Source: Daphnia pulex
Taxonomy: Eukaryota; Arthropoda; Branchiopoda; Diplostraca; Daphniidae
Assembly: GCF_021134715.1 (NCBI RefSeq)
Contig: NC_060019.1
Span: forward strand, 434,001-498,000
Reading direction: 5' to 3'
DNA: 64,000 bases
Part shown: piece by piece, positions 25,101 through 36,850 of the stretch
Layout: every line of letters begins with the position of its first letter
Position numbering within the stretch: the first letter of the stretch is position 1
Notes under the pieces: generated by a model
The model's database searches: none
What the model saw: the letters and a program-made list of their open reading frames with translations, nothing else
What the model was told of the DNA's origin: nothing
Program-made: the position numbers and the translations under genes

Positions 25101-28100
25101 ATCCTAAAGAGAGAAAAATACTTTTCCCCTTCGCGTCAAACAGGAGCAGAAGGTCGAGCTCCTTTCAACATAAAAAAGGAGAAAAATGAAAAGAGAAAAA
25201 ATGGACCAGGAGAAGATGAAAACTCTTGACATCTTTTGTCATCCCCCCCCCCATTCCGTCTCCTTATTTTTCAACTGGGCTCCTATTTCTTAAAAAAGAG
25301 GAGAAAACAAAAGAAGTTGCGTCTGCCAAAGTCCAAAAGGGAAATGATGAGGAGCCGATTGTTTTCATCTCCTCATTGTTGGGACATTTTGGGATGATGG
25401 AAACCACCCACTGGCACAAGAACAGATCCTGTACATATTCCCTGTGTGTAGTTTTGCTCGTGACGTGGGGGGAAGGATCGTTTTGACGTCACGCAACAAG
25501 GTCCTTGTATGGCTCCTGATCAAGGAGCCCAAGGAGCTCGACAGTGTCTTGTGTGTTTTGCGGTGTTGGTCGCCCAGTGAGAGGACCAGGATCGCTTTGA
25601 TCAACAAAAGGAGTTCAGGGTGTACTCATTGTTCAGGGACTTTTTTGCATGAAAGAGACGCTCACATCCCCGCCAGAATATTTGCAAAATCCTGGCCGTC
25701 GCCCAGGTATAAGGAGGCGAACATGTCCTCCTTGCAGTCGCGTGTGTGTGGCCAGAGCTCCTGGCGCTTCCAATTACAAAAGAGTCAACAGCTGTCAGCT
25801 GTCCTCCTTGCCTTTTTACTCCTCGGCTCCTTGTGTGCACATAAAAGTCAGGAGCCAAAAAAAAAGGAGCTTCCCCCACCCCATTTTCACTAACGAGTTC
25901 CTATTGATCTTTGGGGCCTTTCTACTACGACTAGGAGTCGTATCTCTTTACACACACTGTGTGTATTGCTCCTAGTTGGTCTCTCTACACACTCCAGTGG
26001 CCGTCTGGAATATCCGCCGGCTCTTGTGTATTATCCCCTTCCCCGTCTGTGTGCGAAACAAACGCGGATGCCGGCCCTGGGTCTCACTTCCCAGGAGCAC
26101 CACCCCACACACACGCAGAAACGGTGCGATGACATGGGAGACTATTGGCCGACTCCTCGTTTTACATACAACAATAAAACAGTCGGAGTTGAGAGACGGC
26201 TCCTGTTCTCCTTCCCCAGCTCCTTTGAGGAGATATCTGTTGCTTAATGAAAATCAAGATGGAAGCAAGTACCCACCACCAATCGATCCGCACCCAACCC
26301 CAGTTGCTCCTTAAAAGCACTTAACAAACTTTTGACTTTCCTTGGCTCCTTGATTCCGGTTTGTCCAGGGTGGGGAGAAAGGAGCCCAGGGAGGAGTTGG
26401 AATTTTGACTTGACTGGGAGGTTTTCATTCAATTATCGTTTCATTTGATCATCTCGTCGGGAATTGGGAACTTGCCAACGGCTGCCACTCCCTTTTTAGC
26501 ATCCACCCGGAAGGTTGGAAATGTCATTAAGGGGAGAGTGGGGAGGAGGGGGGCGAATAAGGAGCCCAGCAGAGATTTTTCATTTGATTTCAGCCATTTA
26601 ACTTTTTTGTTTTTCTTGTTTGAAATTAAATGTGCAGTCGCAGGTGGGCAGGAGACTTCGCTACGGAGGAGTCGGTGCTGGATGCAACTGGAGCCTTTCC
26701 TGCCCGTCGTTGAGCGGAAACGGCGGTGGTGGCCAAGGAGGAGTTGCGTCTGGATTGGCTGGCCACGGAAATGGCAATAACAACGAGGCAGATTGGCTGG
26801 GAGCCACGCTGGCCGATTGGGACTCGCCCACTCCGCCCGGAATGGCCGCTCATTATTGGGGTAGGAGCCGGAAGGCGTTTTTTCTCCCGTTGACGTCCAC
26901 TTTTCTTCTTTTCCCTCACTCACTAATTTATTCTTTTATTCCGTCGGCTGGGTTGTTGTTAATTTTATTCCACAGTCGGAGGAGATGGAGGGCCCAGTCA
27001 TAAGGCCGGCCTGGCCAACGGATCGAAGCGGCGACGCAGCTGGGCCAGCCCGTGGGAAGTGGACGAGATGGGATTGGCGTCAGCCGGAGGCACATGTGGC
27101 ATCACTTACGGTATGCACACATCTTCTTCTCTCGTCCAGGAGCCGAGATGGCCGACCGTCCGGCCAGCCGGAGGAGAAATGTAAAAGTTTTAATTGTCTC
27201 CCACTTTGCACGCAGAAGAGGCAGGAGGAGGAGGAGCTCTGGATGGAGTCGGCGGACGGACAAGGAGCATCAGTTTGAGCAGCGGCGACACGGATAACGA
27301 GCAGGACGCCGCCGGAGGAGGTGGCGGTCATTCGTCAAGGGCCCGACAGGCCGGAATTACCACCTCGTCGTCGGCTCTGTCGTCCGGCGAACTCAAAGTC
27401 CTGGCCGGACGGCACTCGACCCACTCACTCAACGACATGGGATTTCCCGTAAGTCAATTCGAGTCATTTAATAATTACATTTGAATCATTTAATTGTCAA
27501 TTTGAAAAATTTCATCCAGTTGATTCCGGCGCTGCCGACGAAACCGCGCGGAATGTCCAAGGACGGCGGTGGTGGCGGGCGGGACGGCGATCCATCCAAG
27601 TGGCTGTCGCCGCGCATTTTGACGCTACAGAAATCCATTTCCACTCCGTCGATCCTGGCCGTCAAGGACGGGTCCAATTTGACGGCCCTGACTTTGTCGA
27701 GCATCAAGAACTCGGCGGGCGGTTCCAATTCGGCCAGCAGCGCGGCATCCGCCACCATGGCCGCCACTATCATTGGCGCTTCCGTCGGACCCGGCGCTTC
27801 CGCCGCCGGAATGATGGCCAAGGAAACGCAAGGCATCCTGATGACGGCCACAGCGGCTGGACCAACTTCGTAATTTTCAAACTTTTTCTTTCATTTTCCT
27901 TTTTTGTTCAGTTTTTGACCTCAATTTTGTTCGTTTTTTCTTTTTAATTTTCGCCACGCCCCTCATCCCAACCCACACGCCAATTGAATGGATGTTGTTG
28001 TTGTTGTTGTTGTTCAGTTCGTTCCCCCGTATTTCGTCGTACACTGGTTTGGAGAGCGAAACCGATGACGACTCTGAATTGCATTTGAACCACCACCACC

Positions 28101-31100
28101 ACCTCAGTCACGATCACGTCTCGTCCCGTTATTCTCTTGGCAGTTTCGTCGCCGAGTAAGTTTTGTTTTCGTTTATTATTTCATTTTTATTTTATTTTAT
28201 TTTTTCCCCCATCCAACGGAATGTCGCGTGATTTTTCTATTTTTCCCTCCCATTTTCAAACTCACGTGACGGAATTTTATTTTTTCACAGGCCGGGGTTC
28301 GAGAACGACGACGACGCCAATTCTTCCAAGAGACGGAAGCGCGGCAGCATCTTCTTCCGCAAGCGCAAAGTAAATCTTTAAATTCAATTCCGGAATTCCG
28401 GATTCCGGAATTTTTGCTCAAATTTTTAATTTTTTTAAAATTTCAATTCAAAAGGACAAGGACAAGGAAAAGGACAAGAGCAAATTGAAGCAGCCGCACC
28501 AGTTTGTTCCCGTTTGCCATTCGAATTCCCAGCCGTGCGACGTCTGCTCCAAATCGCTGACCAACAAGGCGGCCCTGCGCTGCGAGAGCTGCGCCATCAC
28601 CGTCCACGAGAACTCATGTCGCGACCAGGTCAGCGACTGCACCCGGTTCAAAGTGCCCAAGAGCATCCCGCTGGGATCGAAAGTCTCGTCGCTGGCCAAC
28701 CTGACGGGCGCCGGACACGCCAAACTCCAGTCGTCGCACTCGGCCGTCGGGGCCGCCGCTTTCACGGCCTCCAACGCTTCGTCGGCCGGCTCCTCCCTCT
28801 ACTACTCGGTGTCGTCCTCGTCGGCCGCCACTTCCGCCGGACTGTCGGCCACCAATAATCACGTGACGGCCGGATCGAGTGCCAACAGCAGCGGCAGCAC
28901 CTGGTCGGTGGCCCAGTCGATCGGCTCCACCCTGCCGTCGTCGTCCAATTCCTCGTCGACGGCCGCCACCAACACGCCGGCCTCCTCCTCACAGACGCCC
29001 AGCACCCCCATCGCTAGTCCGCTCTTCGGCAACAGGTAAAACATTAAATTCTCAAATCTATTTCATTCAATTCATTTAAAAAACGAACATTTTCCCTCCC
29101 AAATTTTAAATTTTGGAATTTGAATTTCCCGCCCGATGGTCAAAAGTGTTGGATTTCATCTTTCTCTCTCTTGTTTGTTTCTCCTTTTATCTTGACTGGG
29201 CTTGTTCTTTTGAAAAAAAAATTGACTGGCCTTGGCCAGCGCCGTTAGCAAGCTCAGCGGCTTGTCGCAACGGTCGCAGTGGAAGCGCGTCGCTGCTAAA
29301 CTCGGCGTCAAGTACGTAATAAACACACTCGACACAAACCAACACACCAAACACACGTCGATGTTAATGTTCGTCTGGATGTTGTGCACGACGAATTTTT
29401 TAAGCCAACGGAACCGAATTTTGGTGTCCCGTCTGTCCGTCCGTCCCTCCTGGATTGCCAATTTCCCAATTTTTCAATTTGATTTTTCGTGTCTTAATTT
29501 TTTGATTTTATGGTTTAAATGAATTATTTGCATGACGTGACAATCCCTTGTGGTAATTTTCGGTCCAGCCAAATGTCGTGAATGTGGTCTCCCCCGCACG
29601 ATCGTGACGAATGCAGAGCCCCCTGGTGTTTTAGATCTTGAACTTGTTGTTGATTGTTTTTCTCCTATTCTTTTCTTCTCGTTCTAATTTGAAATTGGAT
29701 TTTTTTGTTTCTTTTCTTCTTTTTTGGTAATTGAAGCAAATGCGGGGCCGGCGCCGACAAGGATCCCAATGATCCAAGCAATACTCCCAGCGAGGATCAA
29801 CCCAGTCATGCGTGAGTGTTCACTCCACTACTTTTTCATTTCGTGGAAACCAAATTTCTTTCTTTTCTATTAATTTTCCTTTTATTTGTTTTATTGGATG
29901 GTTGCAGAACCAACGAAGGAGACGGACACGACACCATCGAAGGAGGTAATCATTTATTTTTCAAATTTCCCGCGCTCCTGATAAGATTTAATATTCATTC
30001 TTATTTGTGATACAAAACAGTTTTCAATGCTGCCGATATCAAAGACTTGGATCTGGACCCCGAGCTGGGCATCCTGGACGAAGAGGCCGAGGCCTGGGTG
30101 GGCACGGTCGACAAGAAAATCTCCAAGAAATTGAAGGAGAAGGAAATCAAACGACAGGAGCACATTTACGAGTTTATCATCACCGAGAAACATCACTGCC
30201 TCACGCTCAAAGTCATGCAAAAGGTGAAATAATTTTAATTTAAATCATTTCAATTGACTTAACGAGTCCATTTTTGCTGGATTCAGATTTTCGCCGAAGG
30301 AATGCGGAGGGAGATGCGGCTGAGCTCGGAGACGGTCGACAGGATCTTCCCGTGCCTGGAGGAGTTGATCGAGTACCACCTGCAGTTCCTGCGCCGCCTG
30401 AGGCAGCGCCAGCGTCAGGAGTCGATCGTGTCGACCATCGAGGACATTCTGCGGGTCCAGTTCTCCGGTCTGCTGGGCGACCAGCTGCGCTCTCTGTACG
30501 GCGAATTTTGCAGCCGCCACCAGGAGGCGGTGTCCATGTACAAGGAGATGATCAAGGAGGATCGCAAATTTGCCGCTTTCGCCCGCCAGTGCACGTTGAA
30601 TCCGCTGTGCAAGAAGAAGGGCATCCCCGAGTGCATTCTCTTTGTCACGCAGCGCATCACCAAGTACCCGCTCCTCATCGATCCGCTCATCAAGACGTCC
30701 AGGGAGCAGCCGGAAGAGTGTCTCAAACTCCAGCAAGTCCTCGGATTCGTCAAGGTTCGCTGGAAAAATTCGCCCCGAATGTTTCCCCAATTAACTTTTT
30801 TCAATTTATTTCGGATCGATCCTGCCAGGACATTTTGATTGGAGTCAACGCCCAAGTGGCCGAGAAGGAGCGCAAGTTGAGGCTGATTGAAGTGTACAAC
30901 AAGATCGACGCCAAATCGGCCACCACCTACAAGAACAAAAAGTTCAAAAAGTCGGACCTCCTCTCAAGCAACCGGCGGCTCATGTTCGAGGGCGTGGCCT
31001 ATCTCAATCACGCCAGGGGCAAAGTCCAACTGGTCACGGTCGTCGTCCTCTCGGACGTTGTTTTCTTCCTTCAGGAGTCGAACCAAAAATTCCATTTCGT

Positions 31101-33397
31101 CACTCAGGACAACAAGGTACCGCCCCTTTTACCTTTTCAATTCACTTCTCATTTAAATTAATCGAATCTAATTCAATTCAATTCCAGGCTGGAGTCATTT
31201 CGCTGCAAAAGTTATTGGTCCGCGAGAAAGCCGGTGGCCAGGACACGCGGAGCATTTACTTGATCAGTTCCAATCCGGACGAGCCGGAAATGTACGAGCT
31301 GCAGTGCCAGAATCCGCGCGAGAAGCGCATCTGGATCGATACGATCCGGGCGGCCGTGGAACAGTGTCCGGAAGACGAGGAAGGGAACGTGAGCGAAGGC
31401 GAGGAGCAGCGCAAAATCCGCGAGGCCCAGGACATTAAGACCCGCCAGCTGATCGCCACCCTGAGGGAGAAGGATCGACAGCTGGGCAGTTTGCTGGAAG
31501 AGAAGATGGCCACCTTTTGCGAGCTGGTGGAGCTGCTGGCCAACAACGAGGACAGCACCAGCTCCTGGCTCCTCCTGGGCTCGGACAGCGCCCCGCCCAA
31601 ATACAGTCACCTGGTCGAGCAGGGATTCCAGTCTGCCCAGGCCAAGGAAACGCTGTCGCAGGCCATGACGGAACTCTGCCGCCTCTTGGGTTTGCTCCTC
31701 TCCAGCAACGCGGCCGCCAACTGGAACTTGTCGCGCAGCGTCAGCTCGGTGGGCGAGAGGCACAGCGACACGTTCTCGATGCCTCTGCTGCCCAAACGGG
31801 CCGAAACGTTCGGCGGATTCGACCAGAACGGCAAGGAGAAGGGCTGCGTCAAGAAGAAGTCGGCCACCGATTTGACGGCCGTCGAGTCGACCACAACAAC
31901 AACCAACGAACAACAACCGGCTTCCTGGTCGGCCCAGACTCCGCCCGTCTTGCAGTTGAACGGCGACCAACAGGCGATGGGATTGGAGCTGGTCCACAAC
32001 GTCAGCACGCTCCTGTGTCTGTTGTCCAGTCAAGCGACGGCCTTTGAGTCGTTGCGCAATGATTTCCTGGCCGAGATCAAAGCCAGTCGCAGCGGGACGG
32101 CCCTGACGTCGGCTCCTTTCGGCTCCTCGTCGGCCACTTTGGCCAAATTCCAGCACAAGGCCAGTCACAACCAGCGGCTGGAGGAGTTGCGCAACTTGCA
32201 GGATCGGCTGTCGAAGGAGAAGGCGGAATGGTCGCGCGAGCGGACCATGCAGGAGGAGCACATCAGCGAGCAGCGCAAGCAGCTGCTCAAACTCCAGGAG
32301 CAGGTCAGGATCGAGAACACGGACATCCAGCAGCAGAGGGAGAATCTCTACCAGAAGCTGGAAGCCCTCAGGGGCCAGGGAATCCTCCTGAGTCCCAACA
32401 TGACGATCGTCTCGACGGCTCCGATGGCCTCGGCCGTCAGTCCGACATCCGGCGGCGAAGACGCTGACGCGACGGGCGGCCCGTCGTCACCGCCTCCGCC
32501 CAATCCGCCGCCCAACTCCACGTCGCTCCTCCCATCGCCCACGCCCTCGTCGGTCGATTTGGGCCGGCGGAAGACGAGTAATAACCCATCGATTCTTGTT
32601 TGATTATTTGATTCAATTGATTTGTAACATTTGCAACTTTTTTCCAAGTTTCAGGAGGATCCAACACGGCCGGAATGGGATCGGCCAGCGCCGGACTTCT
32701 CAAACGGGAGAGTTGCAGCAACTTGCCGCTGCCGATGAATTTGATCAGTGCCAAAAACGAGCAGAAGGCCGTCGTGGCGGCGCAATCCAACACTTTGCCC
32801 ATCAAACAGCAACTGCCCATGAAATTGGCCAAGTTGGGAGCCGCTCTGGGATCGGCCGGGCACGCCACCGGCGGCAATAGCAATAGCGGCGGCAGCAACA
32901 ATTCCAGTCACGGCAGTCCGCACGGCAACGTGGCCTCACCCACCGGCGGAGGCCTCGTCCAGCAGCTGCTGCCGCTTCGTCTCTCTGAGAGTTTGGAGCA
33001 CAAACGGGCCAGTCCCAAGGTTCCGTCGACGGATCCTTTCAAACCCAAACTCAGTTCGAGCAGCTTCAGCCCGCCGGCCAGCAAGAGCGAAGACTTTGTC
33101 GCCGGCCACAGCCGGACGGGCAGCAGTCCGGCGTCCATTCAGATGCTCAGCCCCAGACACCACCACTACCACCACACAACCGCCACCACCACCGCAACAA
33201 CAACTTCAACTGCCAGCGCCGGTGGCAACATGCATCCGCCAAAAGTTCCCGACAAGCCGGCCTCGCTCTTGCTGCAGCAAGCGGCCAGGGGCTCGCCGCA
33301 ATTGCCTCCGCCGCCAGGCCATCACCAACATCACCAGGCCCAGCCTCCGCCCAAAGTTCATGATCCGGAGACTAACCAAGAAATTGTTTTCCTTTAA
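19196..33397 (+). CDS. RhoGEF with C1, DH and PH domains (AKAP13/ARHGEF18/ARHGEF2 family)
   Basis: Eighteen coding exons: 19196-19217, 20482-20868, 23747-23829, 26638-26860, 26976-27110, 27216-27448, 27520-27869, 28018-28155, 28291-28369, 28455-29035, 29240-29311, 29737-29811, 29908-29945, 30021-30223, 30287-30754, 30829-31116, 31188-32577 and 32655-33397. They total 5508 bases, 1835 aa, all in frame. A C1 zinc finger spans about 565-612 (FVPVCHSNSQPCDVCSKSL). The DH domain spans about 850-1045 (QEHIYEFIITEKHHCLTLKV; ITKYPLLIDPLIKTS) and the PH domain about 1070-1185 (RLMFEGVAYLNHARGKVQL). Coiled coils follow near 1210-1240 and 1445-1515. The DH-PH pair would load GTP on RhoA. There is no PDZ or RGS domain, which favours the insect Cysts/Dp114RhoGEF side over RhoGEF2. 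The linkers are Gly/Ser/Ala-rich with Ala and His runs. Introns of 2.9 and 2.8 kb flank exon 3. Confidence 0.93.
20128..20155 (+). repeat. (TG)n microsatellite
   Basis: An uninterrupted TG run of about 12-13 units in the first long intron of the RhoGEF gene. Confidence 0.9.
20869..26637 (+). other. Large RhoGEF introns rich in AGGAGC/GCTCCT hexamers
   Basis: The two introns around exon 3 (23747-23829) carry about 35 copies of AGGAGC or its complement by my reading, against under 3 expected by chance for both strands. Clear examples are near 22198, 24292, 24351, 25141, 25512-25536, 25824-25868, 26202, 26217, 26346, 26380 and 26568. Hairpin-forming CA/GT runs are present as well (22692, 23281, 25949). 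No coding sequence besides exon 3 is seen. Confidence 0.7.
23281..23307. repeat. CA/GT hairpin
   Basis: A TTACACACACACAC run directly abuts its reverse complement TGTGTGTGTGTAA, making a near-loopless inverted repeat of about 27 bases. Similar but shorter ones lie near 19441-19470, 22692-22722 and 25948-25964. Confidence 0.8.
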
Positions 33398-34389
33398 AAC
33401 CAAACCCCCTGGGTTCAAAACAACAACAACCATTTAATCTTCAAACAAAACAAGTCTTTTTATTTAATCATTTTATATTTTGCTCTCCATTTGGCCCATG
33501 ATTTGTTTTATTTTTTTCCAGCGATTTTGGGTCGACTTTTTTTAAATCATTTCTTTTAGATCTGACGAAAATCTCCATTTGTTTAACCCCCCGTACATTA
33601 ATTCGTTTTTATTTTCAACGGGGAAAATAACACACACAAGGTAAATCTCATTTGATTCGGCAAATGGAATTTTTTAGAAAAAACAAACACGCAAACGTCG
33701 AATATTTTCACCAAACGTTTTCGGTTGAGTGTTAGTGTGTGTGTGAATTAACTTTTTTTTCTTTTCAAAATTGCTAATTAATAATAGCGAACGAGATCTA
33801 CCCCATTTGATTATTATTTGGCGAATGACAATTTTATCGTTTTTTTTTTAATTTTTTTAACTGGCGCATTTTGGGCGGGAAAATTCGAATCAATAAAAAT
33901 TCGGCGGCTAGACTTTTTATTCCTCGTAACGTCGAAATCATTCCGTGCCGCTTTTCAATTATTTTGTAGTAAAAGAAGAAAGAAAGAAGATAAAAATGTG
34001 GTGAATCATATGGAGGAGAAAAAAAAAAGTTCGAAAAAATTTAATTATATTTAACCCTTCCCCGTCCTTGAAAGTAATAAAAAAACGAATCGTAAACTCC
34101 TGTATCCCCTGCCAGGACCTCGGGTGTGTCCGTGTGTGTGTTTGTGTGCGTGTGTGTGAACGAGTTCAATCATCACCATCAACAATCACAAGCAAAACTT
34201 ATTATTATTTGGTTTTTACGTGTCATGTCATTTGTGTGGGGGGGAATTTTGTTTGAATTTCCTTTTGTTTCCCGCCGTTTTTTTTTTAGTGTATGTGTAT
34301 GTGTTAGTGTCGCGATGACAGCCAGCGCGTGTCGACAATAATATCTATGCACCGTAAAAGAATAAAAAAACAAAACAAAAACCAATAAA
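33398..34389 (+). other. 3' UTR of the RhoGEF gene
   Basis: AT-rich sequence after the stop, with a short GT run (34120-34160). Several A-rich hexamers occur; AATAAA at 34384-34389 is the most likely poly(A) signal. No coding potential is seen. Confidence 0.5.
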
Positions 34390-34794
34390 ACATGTTTTAA
34401 AGAGGAGATATCATTTCTCGTTGTTGTAGTTTTGACGATGAATGTCTTTGCCCGCGTTATTACGCAATTGTGTTAGCCACGCCCTCCCATCACACTTCTC
34501 CAAATGAACCCCTTCCTTTTTTGAAATCACCCCGCAAAAGATTTTTTCTTGATCGGAAAATGTTAGACGACAAAATAGGAAATTGGGTTTCGATCGACCT
34601 TTTTTTTTTTAAATAATCTGTAAATAGGAATAAAGACACAGCCTCTTTACTTCCCGCCACCCCTTCTCCTGTATACCAACGATGGAGCACCAATACTGTT
34701 ATGTGAAGTAATACAAACAAAAAAATACATTGACCAAAACTGAACTCGGGACTTGAATTCGTTTTTCGTTCAATTTTAAAATTATTTTCAAACC

Positions 34795-34931
34795 CGACAG
34801 TAGAACTCCATTGAATTTTTGTTTGTCTTTAGAGTTCCACTGTCGTAAGAGTTCTACTGTCGCATAAAAAGAAATTTAAAAAAATTATTTAAAATATTGG
34901 GGTTCAATTGTCGGTGGAGTTCTTCTGTCGG
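34795..34931. repeat. Cluster of GAGTTCNACTGTCG motifs in both orientations
   Basis: Clear copies lie at 34795-34809 (reverse), 34832-34845, 34849-34862 and 34916-34931, with a weaker one near 34901. Opposed copies can fold into a stem. Confidence 0.7.
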
Positions 34932-35018
34932 CAACCCAGCAAAACTAGCAACTACCAGTCACAAAATGTGTTCCCTGCGTCCAAAGTCTTTGATACAACA
35001 CGTCTATAGCAACTACCA

Positions 35019-36850
35019 ATTACCCTTGTTAGATGTCGCTGGCATCGCTTTGTTTACTTGTCACGTCAGAAGTTCTTGCTGCTTTCTTCGTGATTTTCTT
35101 TATGTTTTTTGGAATAAATTCAACGCCATTTAAAATGTAAGTTTCTCTGATTCTGATTCTTTTACTGTATAGTTTATTTTGATTGCTTTGTCTTGTCTTG
35201 TTTTCTATTTGCAATTCTATTTTATACTCGACGACTTCTTTTCTTAAATTGTCTACTAATAATACTTGCTTTAAACTCTGTTCTGTGTCTGCGTAATAAT
35301 TCCTTAATCAGGCCCTTCTGGCGAGTCGCAAACGAAGTGTCAAAATAGATATAACTTAAAAGTTTCTTCATTTGATCCTTTTCAGCTGTCAAAATAGTCG
35401 TTAGTTTCAGTTACTTTGTAGCATGGTTTGCCCATCCCTGTAAACATTTTTCGGCAGTTTATGTGTGGTAAATGACGATAACTATTCCACCAACAAAGCT
35501 CACTTGTTAGATTTTTAATAATGTGTTTTTATTTTTTACTTCCGGTTTTCTCATTTCTGTCAGTAGTTCAGTAAATATTCATCTGACACACAAAAGAACC
35601 ACATATTCGTGATCTTCGTCAAATTTTTGGTAAAGTTCATGTTTTCTTTTGTACGTACGCGTACTTCCGGTTTTGAGAATGTTCCTGAACTATAGTTCAG
35701 GAAAATTCTCGATTTTGGCCAAATTTTGGATTTCGTTTAAATCACACCCAATCGTCCCCAAATTTCACGTAGATCACGAATATTTAGTTTATTTTCATGA
35801 CAGCTCAATTGTTTAGGCGCTATCGCTTACTTCCGGTATACTTCCGGAAAATTTGCATAAAACTAGCAAGTGAGCTTTGTTCTCTGTACTAATCTCAAGA
35901 TTGAATGCTAGGTTGTAGCAAACAAACATGCGATTTTCAAGTTTTGTGAGCATCTTAAGTCCAGTCCTTAATAATGAGTTTTTAGGCGTGTCTAATAGAT
36001 GGCGTGTTAATTGTTTGTGTCAGTTTTGGGCTTATGCCGGTTTGCTGTCAAGAGTTAAGCTATCTTTTCTTCGAAAATTACCAATGTAATTACAGGTAAA
36101 TTCGAGTGATTTCATCTGTGAATTGTCGGTGATGTGTTCTATTTTGTGTGCATGTTTATAAACTTAATGTATCTCATCAACTTACAGGAGAAAACGTGTT
36201 GAAGGGTCGTGCAGCTTACTGCTGTCAACCATTTATGTGTTCAAAATCATTGTATTCTACTGAATGTGCCATCAAAATGAACAGGTAACAACCATTACTA
36301 GCTTTATTAATACAGTATTGCAGTACATATACTTCTCATCTTTTATTAGGATTCATCATAATTGTCTGCTGTTTGTATTGGACTTGCTAGATCGCCAATC
36401 CCAGCCATGCCCCAATTTTGAGTGTACACTACTAACTGTTTAATCATCATAGACGTCAAGCACATTGATAACACAAACTATAAACAAGGTAACTTATTGT
36501 TTTATTTTATTTACAGGTTCTTCATTACAGGTTTCTAAAACATTGGCATGACAGATTCTATGAGAAGTCATATTTCGAAGGAAAAGGACAAGGACCACAC
36601 AGTCAACAAGGTTCCTTGTTTGCTAACCCGTTGGCTGCTACCCTTCAATCTCCTTGTTTACTTCCTTACACAGGTCCTATTGATTTGAGGTATTACTTTC
36701 TTTCGCTACAACCTCATTTGAATTTTATTGTCATCAAAATAAATGTTCATTCTGCTTTCACAGGGTAACTCTTTCGGGCCTGATGACATCAAGTCATCAA
36801 CTGTTGTAAACTGACGAGAGAATGCTGCAATTCAAGACTGATACGTTGTG
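35019..36850 (+). ncRNA. Possible spliced noncoding transcript
   Basis: A promoter-like block at about 35030-35100 resembles the one before the zinc-finger gene (15128-15200). It is followed by AAAAT|GTAAGT near 35137 (consensus donor), an acceptor/donor-bounded piece near 36187-36285 (TTACAG|..ACAG|GTAACA), and a further TTATTAG acceptor near 36350. None of the pieces has a sustained open frame. This is suggestive only; chance splice-like sites are common in AT-rich DNA. Confidence 0.2.
35493..35880. mobile_element. Foldback (long inverted repeat) MITE-like element
   Basis: The ends are ACAAAGCTCACTTGTTAG and the reverse complement ACAAAGCTCACTTGCTAG (17 of 18 match). The arms stay related inward (ACTTCCGG blocks; ATATTCGTGATCTTCGTCAA against ATATTCGTGATCTACGTGAA). 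The centre is a near-perfect 36-base palindrome at 35675-35710. There is no coding capacity. I could not see a clear target-site duplication. Confidence 0.75.

Noticed and set aside
31212..32261. 349-codon open frame on the minus strand
   Set aside because: Exactly antisense to the GC-rich RhoGEF exon 17, whose plus-strand frame has recognisable PH and coiled-coil sequence. Such antisense frames follow from codon bias.
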